Part shown: piece after piece, positions 36,615 through 44,886 of the stretch
Position numbering within the stretch: the stretch's first letter is position 1
Layout: each line of letters opens with the position of its first letter
Origin: CAWCWN01 sp963799245
GTDB lineage: Bacteria > Chloroflexota > Ktedonobacteria > Ktedonobacterales > Ktedonobacteraceae
Assembly: GCA_963799245.1 (NCBI GenBank)
Contig: CAWCWN010000003.1
Location: 496,001-560,000, forward strand
Length of the DNA stretch: 64,000 nt
Reading direction: 5' to 3'
Translations under genes and position numbers: made by a program
Notes under the pieces: generated by a model
The model's database searches: none
The model's input: only the letters and a program-made list of their open reading frames with translations
Told to the model about the DNA's origin: nothing

Positions 36615-37844
36615 CTATTCGTTTCTGCTGCCTGGAACGATGTGGATGTCCATCTCTGAACTCAGGCGTACCAGGCGATTGATCATGGAGCCGCGCAGCA
36701 GCTCTTCCCAGCGGCTGCGCGCGGGCTGGCCCAGTACGATCTGGGTAACCTGGCGCTGATGAGCGACCTCGACGAGCGTGCGTGCGATATCGCGGCTGTT
36801 TATGCGCATCACCTCCGCACCGATGTCCGCGGCGAAGGTGGCATGCTCCGCCAGGCGCCGTTGCGCCTCGTCGCCATACTTCTGCGCCTCGTCGCCGTAC
36901 TTGAGCCAGGCGATGAGTTTGCTGGTGAAGGCCAGGTAGCCTTGCGGCTGGATCGAGATCGCGATCAGCTCGGCATGCAGGCCGTGCGCCAGCCGCCAGG
37001 CGTCACGCAGCACCTGGCGCGCTTGCGGCCGGTGGTCAAAGCCCACCAGGACCCGTTCACCTGTAGGCAAGAGCTCACCGATCCCATGGTCGGTCATGTA
37101 GCGCTGCAGCTGGAATTCGGTTTTCTCGGCGGTGCGGCGCAGGGCTATCTCCCGCAGAGCGGTCAGGTTTCCCTCGCGGAAGAAATGGTGGAGAGCCGCG
37201 TCGATGCGTTCGGGCGGGTAGATGTTGCCGTGCTTCATACGCTGGCGCAGCGCGTGCGGCGAAATATCGACGAGTTCGACTTCATCGGCCTCGTCAAGAA
37301 TGCGGTCCGGCAGCGTTTCGCGTACACGCACACCGGTAATACTCGCCAGCATGTCATTCAGGCTCTCCAGGTGCTGGATGTTCAGGGTTGTTATCACGTC
37401 GATGCCCGCATCAAGCAAGTCCTCGACATCCTGGAAGCGTTTGACGTGCCTGAAGCCGGGGGCGTTGGTATGCGCGAGCTCATCGACCAGCGCCACCTGC
37501 GGGTGGCGGGCAATGATAGCTGCGGTATCCATCTCCTCCAGCGTGACCCCTCGATAGCTCACCTGCTTGCGCGGGATGATCTCCAGGTCCCCCAGCTGCG
37601 CCTGCGTCTGGGTTCGCTTATGCGTCTCCACATAGCCCACCACGACATCCACGCCCTCGCTCTCGCGGCTATGCCCCTCCTTGAGCATCGCGTAGGTCTT
37701 GCCTGACCCGGCAACCGCGCCCAGGTAGACGCGCAGGCGGCCACGCCGCGGCCGGTGGCTCTCCGTTATGGGAGCCACCGGCTGGGCCTCGACGGGAGGG
37801 TGTCCCTCGCCGCTTTGCTGCTTGTCAGGCACGTGCTGCGCCAT
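36615..37844 (-). CDS. kdpD: KdpD N-terminal sensor protein (KdpD plus Usp domains), no kinase
   Basis: A 409-residue cytosolic protein equal to the N-terminal half of KdpD. The KdpD domain (residues 35-245) has Walker A GAVAGSGKT, VGYVETHKR, Walker B VALVDELAHTN, and DVITTLNIQHLESLND. A Usp domain follows (about 262-405). The membrane, GAF and histidine-kinase parts are missing; they seem to be encoded separately at 44883-46574. The serine motif that binds cyclic di-AMP in Staphylococcus aureus KdpD is not obvious (VGFDHRPQ here). A seven-residue stretch KYGDEAQ is tandemly repeated (21-bp DNA repeat). It starts seven bases after kdpC and is the last core gene of the full kdp operon. Confidence 0.9.
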   Translation of the reverse strand: MAQHVPDKQQSGEGHPPVEAQPVAPITESHRPRRGRLRVYLGAVAGSGKTYAMLKEGHSRESEGVDVVVGYVETHKRTQTQAQLGDLEIIPRKQVSYRGVTLEEMDTAAIIARHPQVALVDELAHTNAPGFRHVKRFQDVEDLLDAGIDVITTLNIQHLESLNDMLASITGVRVRETLPDRILDEADEVELVDISPHALRQRMKHGNIYPPERIDAALHHFFREGNLTALREIALRRTAEKTEFQLQRYMTDHGIGELLPTGERVLVGFDHRPQARQVLRDAWRLAHGLHAELIAISIQPQGYLAFTSKLIAWLKYGDEAQKYGDEAQRRLAEHATFAADIGAEVMRINSRDIARTLVEVAHQRQVTQIVLGQPARSRWEELLRGSMINRLVRLSSEMDIHIVPGSRNE

Positions 37845-37851
37845 CGTGTAC

Positions 37852-38523
37852 TTACTTTACCTGGTCGAGCGCCAGGTTCAGATCAAGCACGTTGACATAG
37901 GGCTCGCCGAAGATCCACAGGAAGCGCCCCTGCACATGGTTCATCACCAGCCGCTGCACGACGCTCCGGCTGAGTCCGCGTGCGGCAGCCACGCGCGGCA
38001 CCTGGTAGAGGGCGCCTGCGATGGTGATGTCCGGGTCGAGTCCCGATCCCGAAGACGTGACCAGGTCTACCGGCACCGGCCCCGGAGGTGCGTTCGGATT
38101 CTCCTTCTTCAGCACGGCCACCCGCTGCTGGACATCTTTGACCAGCGTCGAGTTGGTCGGCCCCAGGTTCGAGGCCGTCGAATTGTCGGCGGCATAGGGC
38201 TCGGGCGTCCCGGTATTGGGGTTCACCGTCACCGAAGGACGCCCCTGAAAGTATTTGGGCAGTGTCCAGTACTGCCCGATCAGATCCGAGCCCACCAGCT
38301 TGCCATTGACGTAATGCAGGCTGCCGTTGGCCTGGTAGGGGAAGATCAATTGGGCCAGCGCCGTGACGACGCCGGGATAGATCAGGCCCAGCAGGATCGT
38401 CAGGAGCAGCGTCAGCACCACCGCCGGGCGGATATATTTGTTCATGCTGGTTCGCCAGAATGACGGTTTCGGCGCCCCTTCAGGCGCCTGGCCGGGCGAG
38501 GAGGACAGCGTCGCTTTATTCAT
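37852..38523 (-). CDS. kdpC: Potassium-transporting ATPase subunit KdpC, copy 2
   Basis: A 223-residue KdpC of normal architecture: one N-terminal membrane helix (IRPAVVLTLLLTILLGLIYPGVV, about 29-50), then NGSLHYVNGKLVGSDLIGQYW, FQGRPSVTVNP, VTSSGSGLDPDITIAGALYQVPRVA and NVLDLNLALDQVK. It is intact although the neighbouring kdpB and kdpA are full of frameshifts. ATG follows AAGGA. It lies 75 bases after kdpB and seven before kdpD. Confidence 0.93.
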   Translation of the reverse strand: MNKATLSSSPGQAPEGAPKPSFWRTSMNKYIRPAVVLTLLLTILLGLIYPGVVTALAQLIFPYQANGSLHYVNGKLVGSDLIGQYWTLPKYFQGRPSVTVNPNTGTPEPYAADNSTASNLGPTNSTLVKDVQQRVAVLKKENPNAPPGPVPVDLVTSSGSGLDPDITIAGALYQVPRVAAARGLSRSVVQRLVMNHVQGRFLWIFGEPYVNVLDLNLALDQVK

Positions 38524-38598
38524 ATTTCAATTCCTTCTTCTGCGGGGTGGCCGGCAGCCCGTTCAGGGTGGAGCGGGCCGCCGCATATCCGTGGTTGC

Positions 38599-40758
38599 TT
38601 AGAGCGTCAGGTGCAACACCTGCAGCACCAGGTCGATGGCTTTAATGCCGATGAACGGGATGATGATGCCACCGATGCCATAGATCAGCAAATTCCGGCG
38701 CAAGAGCGGTCCCGCCCCGATCGGACGATATTTCACCCCGCGCAGCGCCAGCGGGATCAGCGCGACGATGATCAGCGCGTTGAAGATCACCGCCGAGAGC
38801 ACCGCGCTGTTGCGGCGTGGCCAGGTGCATGACATTCAGGGCCTGCAGCTGCGGATAGGTGATCGAGAATGCCGCCGGGATGATGGCGAAGTACTTGGCC
38901 ACATCGTTGGCGATGCTGAAGGTCGTCAGCGCGCCGCGCGTGATCAGCAGCTGCTTGCCCACCTCCACGACCTCGATCAGCTTGGTCGGGTTGGAGTCCA
39001 GGTCGACCATGTTGGCAGCCTCTTTGGCCGCCTGCGTGCCCGTGTTCATGGCCACGCCGACATCGGCCTGGGCCAGCGCCGGGGCGTCGTTGGTGCCGTC
39101 ACCGGTCATCGCCACCAGGCGTCCGCCGGTCTGCTGCTCTTTGATCAGCTTCATCTTGGTCTCCGGCGTGGCCTGGGCCAGGAAGTCATCGACGCCGGCT
39201 TCCTTGGCGATGGCGGCGGCGGTCAGCGGATTATCGCCGGTGATCATGATCGTGCGGATGCCCATGCGCCGCAGTTCGTCAAAGCGCGCGCGCATGCCCG
39301 TCTTGACGATATCCTTGAGCTCGATCACCCCGAGCAGGCGCGCCTGCTCGGCCTTGCCATTGGCGCCAGGCTGCGTCTCGGCCACCACCAGCGGCGTGCT
39401 GCCGGCGCGGGCGATTTTATCAACAATCTCCTTCAGCTCGTCACTGCTGGCCCCGCCATGTTCCGCCACGTAGGCGATGACGGCGTCCGACTGCCCCTTT
39501 GCGAATGGTGTGCACGCGCGGCTGCCCGCCTCCAGCATGCGCCCCATTGAGATCCACGCCGCTCATGCGGGTCGTGGCCGAGAAGGGGATAAAGGTCGCG
39601 GACGGCGTCTACCTCGTCCGTGAGCCCGTATTTCTCCCTCGCCAGGGCGACGATGGAGCGCCCCTCCGGGGTCTCATCCGAAAGGCTGGAGAGCATGGCG
39701 GCCTCGGCCACCACCCGCTCGTCCACCCCGCGCAGCGGCACAAAGCGTGTCGCCTGGCGATTGCCAATGGTGATAGTGCCCGTCTTATCCAGCAGGAGCA
39801 CATCGACGTCACCCGCCGCCTCCACCGCGCGCCCGCTCATGGCCAGCACGTTACGCTGCACCATGCGGTCCATGCCCGCGATGCCGATCGACGAGAGCAG
39901 CCCGCCGATCGTCGTCGGGATCAGGCAGACCAGCAGCGCGATCAGGACCGTCACCGAGACCGGCTGGCCCGAGTAAATGGCGAACGGCTCTAGCGAAACC
40001 ACGACCAGCAAGAAGATGATGGTCAGGCTGGCGATCAGGATATTCAGCGCGATCTCATTGGGAGTCTTCTGGCGCTTGGCGCCTTCGACCAGGGCGATCA
40101 TGCGATCCAGGAAGGTTTCGCCAGGATTGGCGCTCACCTGCACCATGATCCAGTCCGAGAGCACGCGCGTGCCGCCGGTAACCGCGCTGCGGTCGCCGCC
40201 GCTTTCGCGGATGACCGGGGCGGACTCGCCGGTGATCGCCGACTCGTCCACCGAGGCGACGCCCTCCATCGACATCGCCATCGCCGGGGATCACGTCTCC
40301 GGCTTCGACCAGCACCAGGTCGCCTTTGCGGAGTTCCGGGGCCGCGACCTCCTGGAATGTGCCGAAGCGGTCATGGCCTGGCGAGGCGTTTGGCCATCGT
40401 CGTGGTGCGCGCCCGGCGCAGGGTATCGGCCTGGGCCTTGCCGCGTCCCTCGGCCATGGCCTCGGCGAAGTTGGCGAAGACGACGGTGAACCACAGCCAG
40501 ATGGTGACGGCCAGCACGAAGATGGTTTGGTCGGTTAACTCAGAGCGCGTGAAGGCGGCCGTGGGCTGGGTAAACAGCCAGAGGCGCACGAACTCGATGG
40601 TGGTGACGACACTGCCGACCTCCACCACGAACATCACCGGGTTCTTGGGCTGCACACGCGGGTCCAGTTTCTTGAAGGAGTCCGGGATGGCGCGGCGGAT
40701 GATCTTGGGATCCCAGATCGAGATCTCTCCCTTGCGGCGCGTCTTCCACTTCCTTCAC
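38599..40758 (-). pseudogene. kdpB: Potassium-transporting ATPase subunit KdpB, with at least five frameshifts
   Basis: KdpB is the P-type ATPase subunit of the Kdp pump. All parts are here but spread over frames: RRKGEISIWDPKIIRRAIPD and membrane helices near 40400-40740, the actuator piece (ELRKGDLVLVEAGDVIPGD, then VASVDESAITGESAPVIRES), the phosphorylation motif LLLDKTGTITIGN, and the hinge MVAMTGDGTNDAPALAQADVGVAMNTGTQAAKEAANMVDLDS. Frames change near 40740, 40378, 40270, 39590-39545 and 38840. No single frame exceeds about 300 codons. Either the gene is dead or the local consensus is poor; flanking kdpC, kdpD and kdpF are intact, which argues for a local quality problem. The likely start is GTG 40758. 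Confidence 0.85.
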
Positions 40759-40795
40759 TTGTATAACGTATCATTCTGTGTATCGGTTCTGCATG

Positions 40796-42534
40796 TTAGA
40801 AGGTCCTCCCCGCCTGCATCAGCAATTGTTCGACAACCGGTCCAAGCGAGTACGCCGGGAAGTAGGTCAGCGCTCCCACGATCAGGATCACGCCGATCAA
40901 GAGCGCCACGAAGAGCGGCCCCGTCGTTGGGAAGGTGCCCAGGCCAGCCGGCACGACCCGCTTCTTCACCAGCGAGCCGGCGAAGGCCAGGATGGGGATG
41001 ACCTCGGCGAAGCGGCCGATCAGCATGACCATGCCCAGCGTCCAGTTGTAGAAGGGCGTGTTGCCGCTGAGGCCCGGCGAAGGCGGAGCCATTATTGCCG
41101 TTGGCGGAGGTGTAGGCGTACAGGACCTCCGTCAGCCCATGCGGTCCTGGATTGAGGATCGACGAGAGGCCATAGGGGAGCGCCATGGCCAGGCGCGGTA
41201 AAGAGCAGGATCCAGCAGGGGCGAGATCAGCAGGGCCAGCACCGCCATCATGATCTCCTTGCGCTCGATCTTCTTGCCCAGGTACTCCGGCGTGCGCCCC
41301 ACCATCAGGCCCGCGATAAAGACCGCGATGATGGCGAAGTAGATCATGCTGTAGAGCCCTGCAGCCAACGCCTCCAAAGATGATCTCACCCAGCGCGATG
41401 TTGGTGATCAGCACCAGCCCGCCCAGGGGCGTATAGCTATCGTGGAAGCTCATGACCGTGCCCGTCGAGGTAGCCGTCGTGGTCACCTCCTGTAACCCCG
41501 AGACGGTGATGCCGTAGCGCACCTCCTTGCCCTCCATGTTGCCACCCGCCTGCGTGGCGCTCACGACCTGGTTGGCGCCGGCACTGGTCAGCAGCGGATT
41601 GCCGACCTGCTCGGCAGGGATGACCACCATCAGTCCGATCACGAAGAGGATGGCTGAGGCAATCCACAGCACCCAGCCCTGGCGGGTATCGCCCACCATC
41701 TTGCCGAACATGTAGAACAGGCCGGCCCCGATTGAGATCTCACAGAGTATGATCAGCATGGCGGTGAGGGCATTGGGATTCTCGAAGGGATGGGCCGAGT
41801 TGACGTTGAAGAAGCCGCCGCCGTTGGTGCCAAGATCTTTGATGATTTCCATCGAGGCGACCGGCCCCTGGGCAATCGGTCTGTACCTGCCCGTTCAGGG
41901 TATGCACCACTGTGTAGGGGTTGAAGTTCTGGATCATCCCCTGCGAGACGAAGATCAGCGCGCCCACCACGCAGATGGGCAGCAGAAGGTAGAGGGTGCA
42001 GCGGACGAGGTCGACCCAGAAATTGCCCAGATTCTGCGCGCTGCGCCGCGCCAGCCCGCGCACCAGGGCCACCGCCAGCGCGATACCCGCGGCGGCGGAG
42101 ACAAACTGGTGAAAGGCCAGGCCCGCCATCTGGGTCAGATAGCTCATAGTCGTCTCGCCGCTGTAGTTCTGCCAGTTGGTGTTGGTGGTGAAACTGGAGG
42201 CGGTATTGAAAGCGAGCCGTGGCTCGACCGCGGATAAGCCCGCCGGGTTGAACGGCAGCCACTGCTGGGTGCGCTCGATCAGATATAACAGCAGCATGCC
42301 CGCCAGGCTGAAGACCAGCACAGCGATCATGTAGCCCGTCCACTTCTGCTCCTCTTCCGGGTTGATCCCGGAGAGCTTATAAATGAACCGTTCGACGGGC
42401 ACGAAGACGGGCGAGAGCCAGGTGCGCTCCCCGGCGAAGATCGCGGTCAGGTACAGGCCGATGGGCTTGGTCAGCAGCAGCACAATGACCAAAAAGATCA
42501 GCACCTGCAGGATGCTATTAAAGGTTACAGGCAT
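40796..42534 (-). pseudogene. kdpA: Potassium-transporting ATPase subunit KdpA, copy 2, with about four frameshifts
   Basis: Second KdpA, about 575 residues when frames are joined. Segments in order: MPVTFNSILQVLIFLVIVLLL to FNPYTVVHTLNGQVQT; MEIIKDLGTNGGGFFNVNSAHPFENPNAL to LGEIIFGGVG; GLYSMIYFAIIAVFIAGLMVGRTPEYLGKKI; SSILNPGPHGLTEVLYAYTSANGNNGSAF; SGNTPFYNWTLGMVMLIGRFAE to VVEQLLMQAGRTF. Frames change near 41880, 41370, 41200 and 41090. All filter motifs can be found, so no sequence block is lost; each break is a small indel. As with kdpB, sequencing error is at least as likely as decay. ATG follows AAGGA. Confidence 0.88.
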
Positions 42535-42573
42535 AATTATTTCCTTCTTGTGTGATAAGCAAGCAAGAAACCG

Positions 42574-42669
42574 TTAAAATTTTTCGGGTGCCAGCAGGGC
42601 AATGAGCAGGTACACGAGGAGTGCAAATGCCACAATACCCACCAGGATATATTCAACAGGACTATTCAT
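42574..42669 (-). CDS. kdpF: Potassium-transporting ATPase subunit KdpF
   Basis: A 31-residue single-helix peptide (MNSPVEYILVGIVAFALLVY, then LLIALLAPEKF). The pattern V-G-x-x-x-x-x-x-x-x-Y-L-x-x-A-L-L-x-P-E-x-F is the KdpF signature. KdpF stabilises the KdpABC complex in the membrane. It is 39 bases upstream of kdpA, the normal place. The ATG is preceded by GGAGGGGC. Confidence 0.93.
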   Translation of the reverse strand: MNSPVEYILVGIVAFALLVYLLIALLAPEKF

Positions 42670-42684
42670 GACGCCCCTCCTTTC

Positions 42685-42768
42685 TTACAGGCGCTCGCAG
42701 GCTTCGGTGAAGCCGATGAACGCCAGAAACGAGACAATGGTCACAACAACGACAATCAGGTCAAGCAT
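42685..42768 (-). CDS. 27-residue membrane peptide upstream of kdpF
   Basis: The peptide MLDLIVVVVTIVSFLAFIGF, then TEACERL, has one membrane helix and a short Cys-containing charged end. GAGGAGG stands seven bases before the ATG, stronger than the site of most neighbours. It overlaps the end of the receiver gene by eight bases and precedes kdpF by 15, so it belongs to the operon. Similar tiny ORFs ending in a Cys-Asp/Glu-Arg-Leu motif occur before kdpF in other phyla as far as I recall; I know no assigned function. Confidence 0.75.
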   Translation of the reverse strand: MLDLIVVVVTIVSFLAFIGFTEACERL

Positions 42769-43243
42769 ATAAATCCTCCTCATGTAATGTTGTGCCGGGT
42801 GTAGCCGGCGTTCCGTTCAAAGAACTAGGTCGATTGCGCGGGCCGGCAAGCCGACGCTGCGCCGCCTCCGCCGCCAGGCGCAGCAGCGCCTCCAGCGGAA
42901 ACGGTTTGGGCAGGTAAGCCAGGGGCGCAAACTCCTGCAGGCGGCTTGAGCTCACGCGCACGGCAGAAACCACCACGACCGGCAGTTTCTGCATGTCTCC
43001 ATCGATATTTTGTAAGTGCAGCCGGCCCTCCCGCTGCGCGATCCGCAGGACCTCCCAACCCGTCTGATCGGGCAGGTTGATATCGAGCACAATGAGATCA
43101 AAGACGGCCGCACGCAGCAGGTCCAGCGCCGCCTGCGCATCACGCGCGACCTGGACCTCGTGCTGGCGAGCCTGCAGATTGCGCCCAACCACGTCGCAGA
43201 GAACCTCGTCGTCTTCCACCAGTAAGATGCGGGCTCCAGGCAT
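42761..43243 (-). CDS. Stand-alone response-regulator receiver protein
   Basis: 160 residues: one receiver domain (5-135) and a short tail, no output domain. Acidic pocket LLVEDDEV, phosphoacceptor Asp in LIVLDINLPDQTGWE, Ser/Thr in VVVSAVRV, and the lysine in YLPKPF are all present, so phosphorylation is expected. An insert of about 12 residues (REGRLHLQNIDGDMQK) lies before the beta-4 strand. It is placed between the Usp gene and kdpF, on the kdp strand. Its partner may be the KdpD-like kinase, which is inference. ATG follows AAAGGAG. Confidence 0.88.
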   Translation of the reverse strand: MPGARILLVEDDEVLCDVVGRNLQARQHEVQVARDAQAALDLLRAAVFDLIVLDINLPDQTGWEVLRIAQREGRLHLQNIDGDMQKLPVVVVSAVRVSSSRLQEFAPLAYLPKPFPLEALLRLAAEAAQRRLAGPRNRPSSLNGTPATPGTTLHEEDLYA

Positions 43244-43276
43244 GCGCGTTGTCTCCTTTCTTCAGCGGGAAACACC

Positions 43277-43831
43277 TCACCCCCGCCAGGGCGGCTCCGT
43301 CCTGATCCAGGCCGGCTCCTCCAAAGCCGGCGCATCCATTACGTACCCACCAGAGACCTGCCCCTCATACAAGTGGCGCAGCCAGTCTCCCGCAAGCCGT
43401 GTCCATGCTCGTTGTGCTTGTGCAGGCAAGCGCACAAGCACCAGTGATGTTGGTGGACAGTCAAGCAGGCGTTTCAGCTCGTAGTCATGCAGCAGGCTCT
43501 CTTTATCCCCGCGAGACACCAGAATGATGCCGTCACACTGCTGATCGTGCGCCAGCAGCGTCAGGCTGCGCACCACGTCACCGCTGAAGATCTCGCAGCG
43601 TTCAAGCTCCACATACCTCCTGGCAGCCTTGCATCGCAGGGCCTCCAGGAAGTCTTTTGATTGTTGAATATGCTCAAGACGCGCTCCCGGGAAGTTTGGC
43701 CTGTGAGGGACCACGATCAGCGAAACCGCCAGCAGCCTCGCCCCCTGACTCTGCGCCAGGCCGACTACGGCATCCAGGGCGCGCATATCCAGTGCATACG
43801 TAAAAGGCAAGAGCCAGCATGGTGCCTTCAT
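43277..43831 (-). CDS. Universal stress protein-like protein
   Basis: 184 residues with a Usp-like fold: PFTYALDMRALDAVVGLAQSQGARLLAVSLIV, DGIILVSRGD and PTSLVLVRLP. The Gly-x2-Gly-x9-Gly-Ser nucleotide motif is not kept. The C-terminal 40 residues are an extension of unknown role. ATG follows GGAGG. It is the first gene of the block Usp-receiver-small ORF-kdpFABC, 33 bases before the receiver gene, so it may be regulatory for potassium uptake. Confidence 0.78.
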   Translation of the reverse strand: MKAPCWLLPFTYALDMRALDAVVGLAQSQGARLLAVSLIVVPHRPNFPGARLEHIQQSKDFLEALRCKAARRYVELERCEIFSGDVVRSLTLLAHDQQCDGIILVSRGDKESLLHDYELKRLLDCPPTSLVLVRLPAQAQRAWTRLAGDWLRHLYEGQVSGGYVMDAPALEEPAWIRTEPPWRG

Positions 43832-44052
43832 CGTATCCTCCAGTGAACGAAGCGAATGTGCTGGCGCAAACCATAGTACGTCGAGCGCTTCGTTCTGCTT
43901 ACCAGTCTAAGCCAGGATGAGTAAATGTGCGTTCTGGATAGCTGGACGCATGCTCTGGAAATTCTCAGCGTTGTCACGGCAGGGCCTTGCAACGCTTACG
44001 CAGGCTGCTGACCGCAGCAATCTTCGGAAACGTTGACCTCCCTTCTCTAACA

Positions 44053-44071
44053 ATGGTTAAAATTTAACCAT
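44053..44071. promoter_or_regulatory. 9-1-9 palindrome upstream of the kdp/Usp operon
   Basis: ATGGTTAAA-A-TTTAACCAT is a perfect 9-bp inverted repeat around one base, in the 350-base gap between kdpE (its 3' side) and the Usp gene (its 5' side). Size and position suit a dimeric regulator operator, for example KdpE, but no consensus match is claimed. The rest of 43832-44181 shows no gene. Confidence 0.45.
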
Positions 44072-44181
44072 CGGCTTAAGTGTTAGAGACTATTGTCACA
44101 TTTCGATCACAAAACAATCCGCCTGATCACAGGCGCATCTCGCTGCTCGTGCTCAGGCGAGACGCTCTCTCAGGTCGCCAG

Positions 44182-44886
44182 TCAGGCTTCGAGCCCCTCA
44201 TTGAAGCGGTAGCCGACGCCGGGAATGGTGAGGATGAAGCGCGGCTGCTCGGGAAGCGGTTCGATTTTCTGGCGCAGCTGCGCGACATAGACATGCAGGC
44301 TGTGCATCCTGGCATGGGCCTCGGCTCCCCAGAGCTCTTTCAACAACATCTGCCGCGTCAGCAGTTTACCACGGTGCGTGATCAGGACCTTGAGCAGGTC
44401 GTACTCGGTAGGCGTCAGGCGTACCTCCTGGCCACTGACGAACACGCGCCGCGCAGCGAAGTCCACGCACAATGGGCCCGCCGAGAAGCACGGTTCCGTG
44501 CCTGTCTGTACGCCGGCGACGTGGCGCAGAGCAACGCGGATACGCGCCAGCACCTCGTTCATGCTAAAGGGCTTCTGGATGTAGTCATCGGCCCCCAGAT
44601 CGAGCGCTTCAACCTTGTCGCGTTCGGCCTCCTTCACCGAAAGCACAAGGATGGGTACATTTGACTCGGCGCGCAGCAGCCGCGTCACCTCCAGCCCACT
44701 TATCCCGGGCAGCATAAGATCAAGCAACACCAGGTCGGGGCGATGGCGCTCGGCCATCTCGATGGCCTCTTCACCACTCCTGGCCGCGAACACGGTGTAG
44801 CCATGGCCTGAAAGGCTGCGCGAGAGCGCGCGCACAATTTCTTTTTCGTCATCCACCACCAGGATGGTGGCGCCGTTCTTACTCAT
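44182..44886 (-). CDS. kdpE: Response regulator KdpE (OmpR family)
   Basis: 234 residues: receiver (LVVDDEKEIVRALSRSLSGHGY, phosphoacceptor in LVLLDLMLPGISGLEV, lysine in YIQKPFS) and a winged-helix output domain (VRLTPTEYDLLKVLITHRGKLLTRQMLLKELWG, then HSLHVYVAQLRQKIEP and IPGVGYRF). This matches KdpE, which activates kdpFABC when K+ is limiting. The start overlaps the end of the sensor kinase gene by four bases (ATGA), so the two are coupled. Confidence 0.92.
   Translation of the reverse strand: MSKNGATILVVDDEKEIVRALSRSLSGHGYTVFAARSGEEAIEMAERHRPDLVLLDLMLPGISGLEVTRLLRAESNVPILVLSVKEAERDKVEALDLGADDYIQKPFSMNEVLARIRVALRHVAGVQTGTEPCFSAGPLCVDFAARRVFVSGQEVRLTPTEYDLLKVLITHRGKLLTRQMLLKELWGAEAHARMHSLHVYVAQLRQKIEPLPEQPRFILTIPGVGYRFNEGLEA

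Noticed and set aside
36759..37706. Antisense frame of 315 codons opposite kdpD
   Set aside because: Shadow of the KdpD frame in GC-rich DNA.
44080..44664. Plus-strand frame of 194 codons opposite kdpE
   Set aside because: Shadow of the KdpE coding frame.
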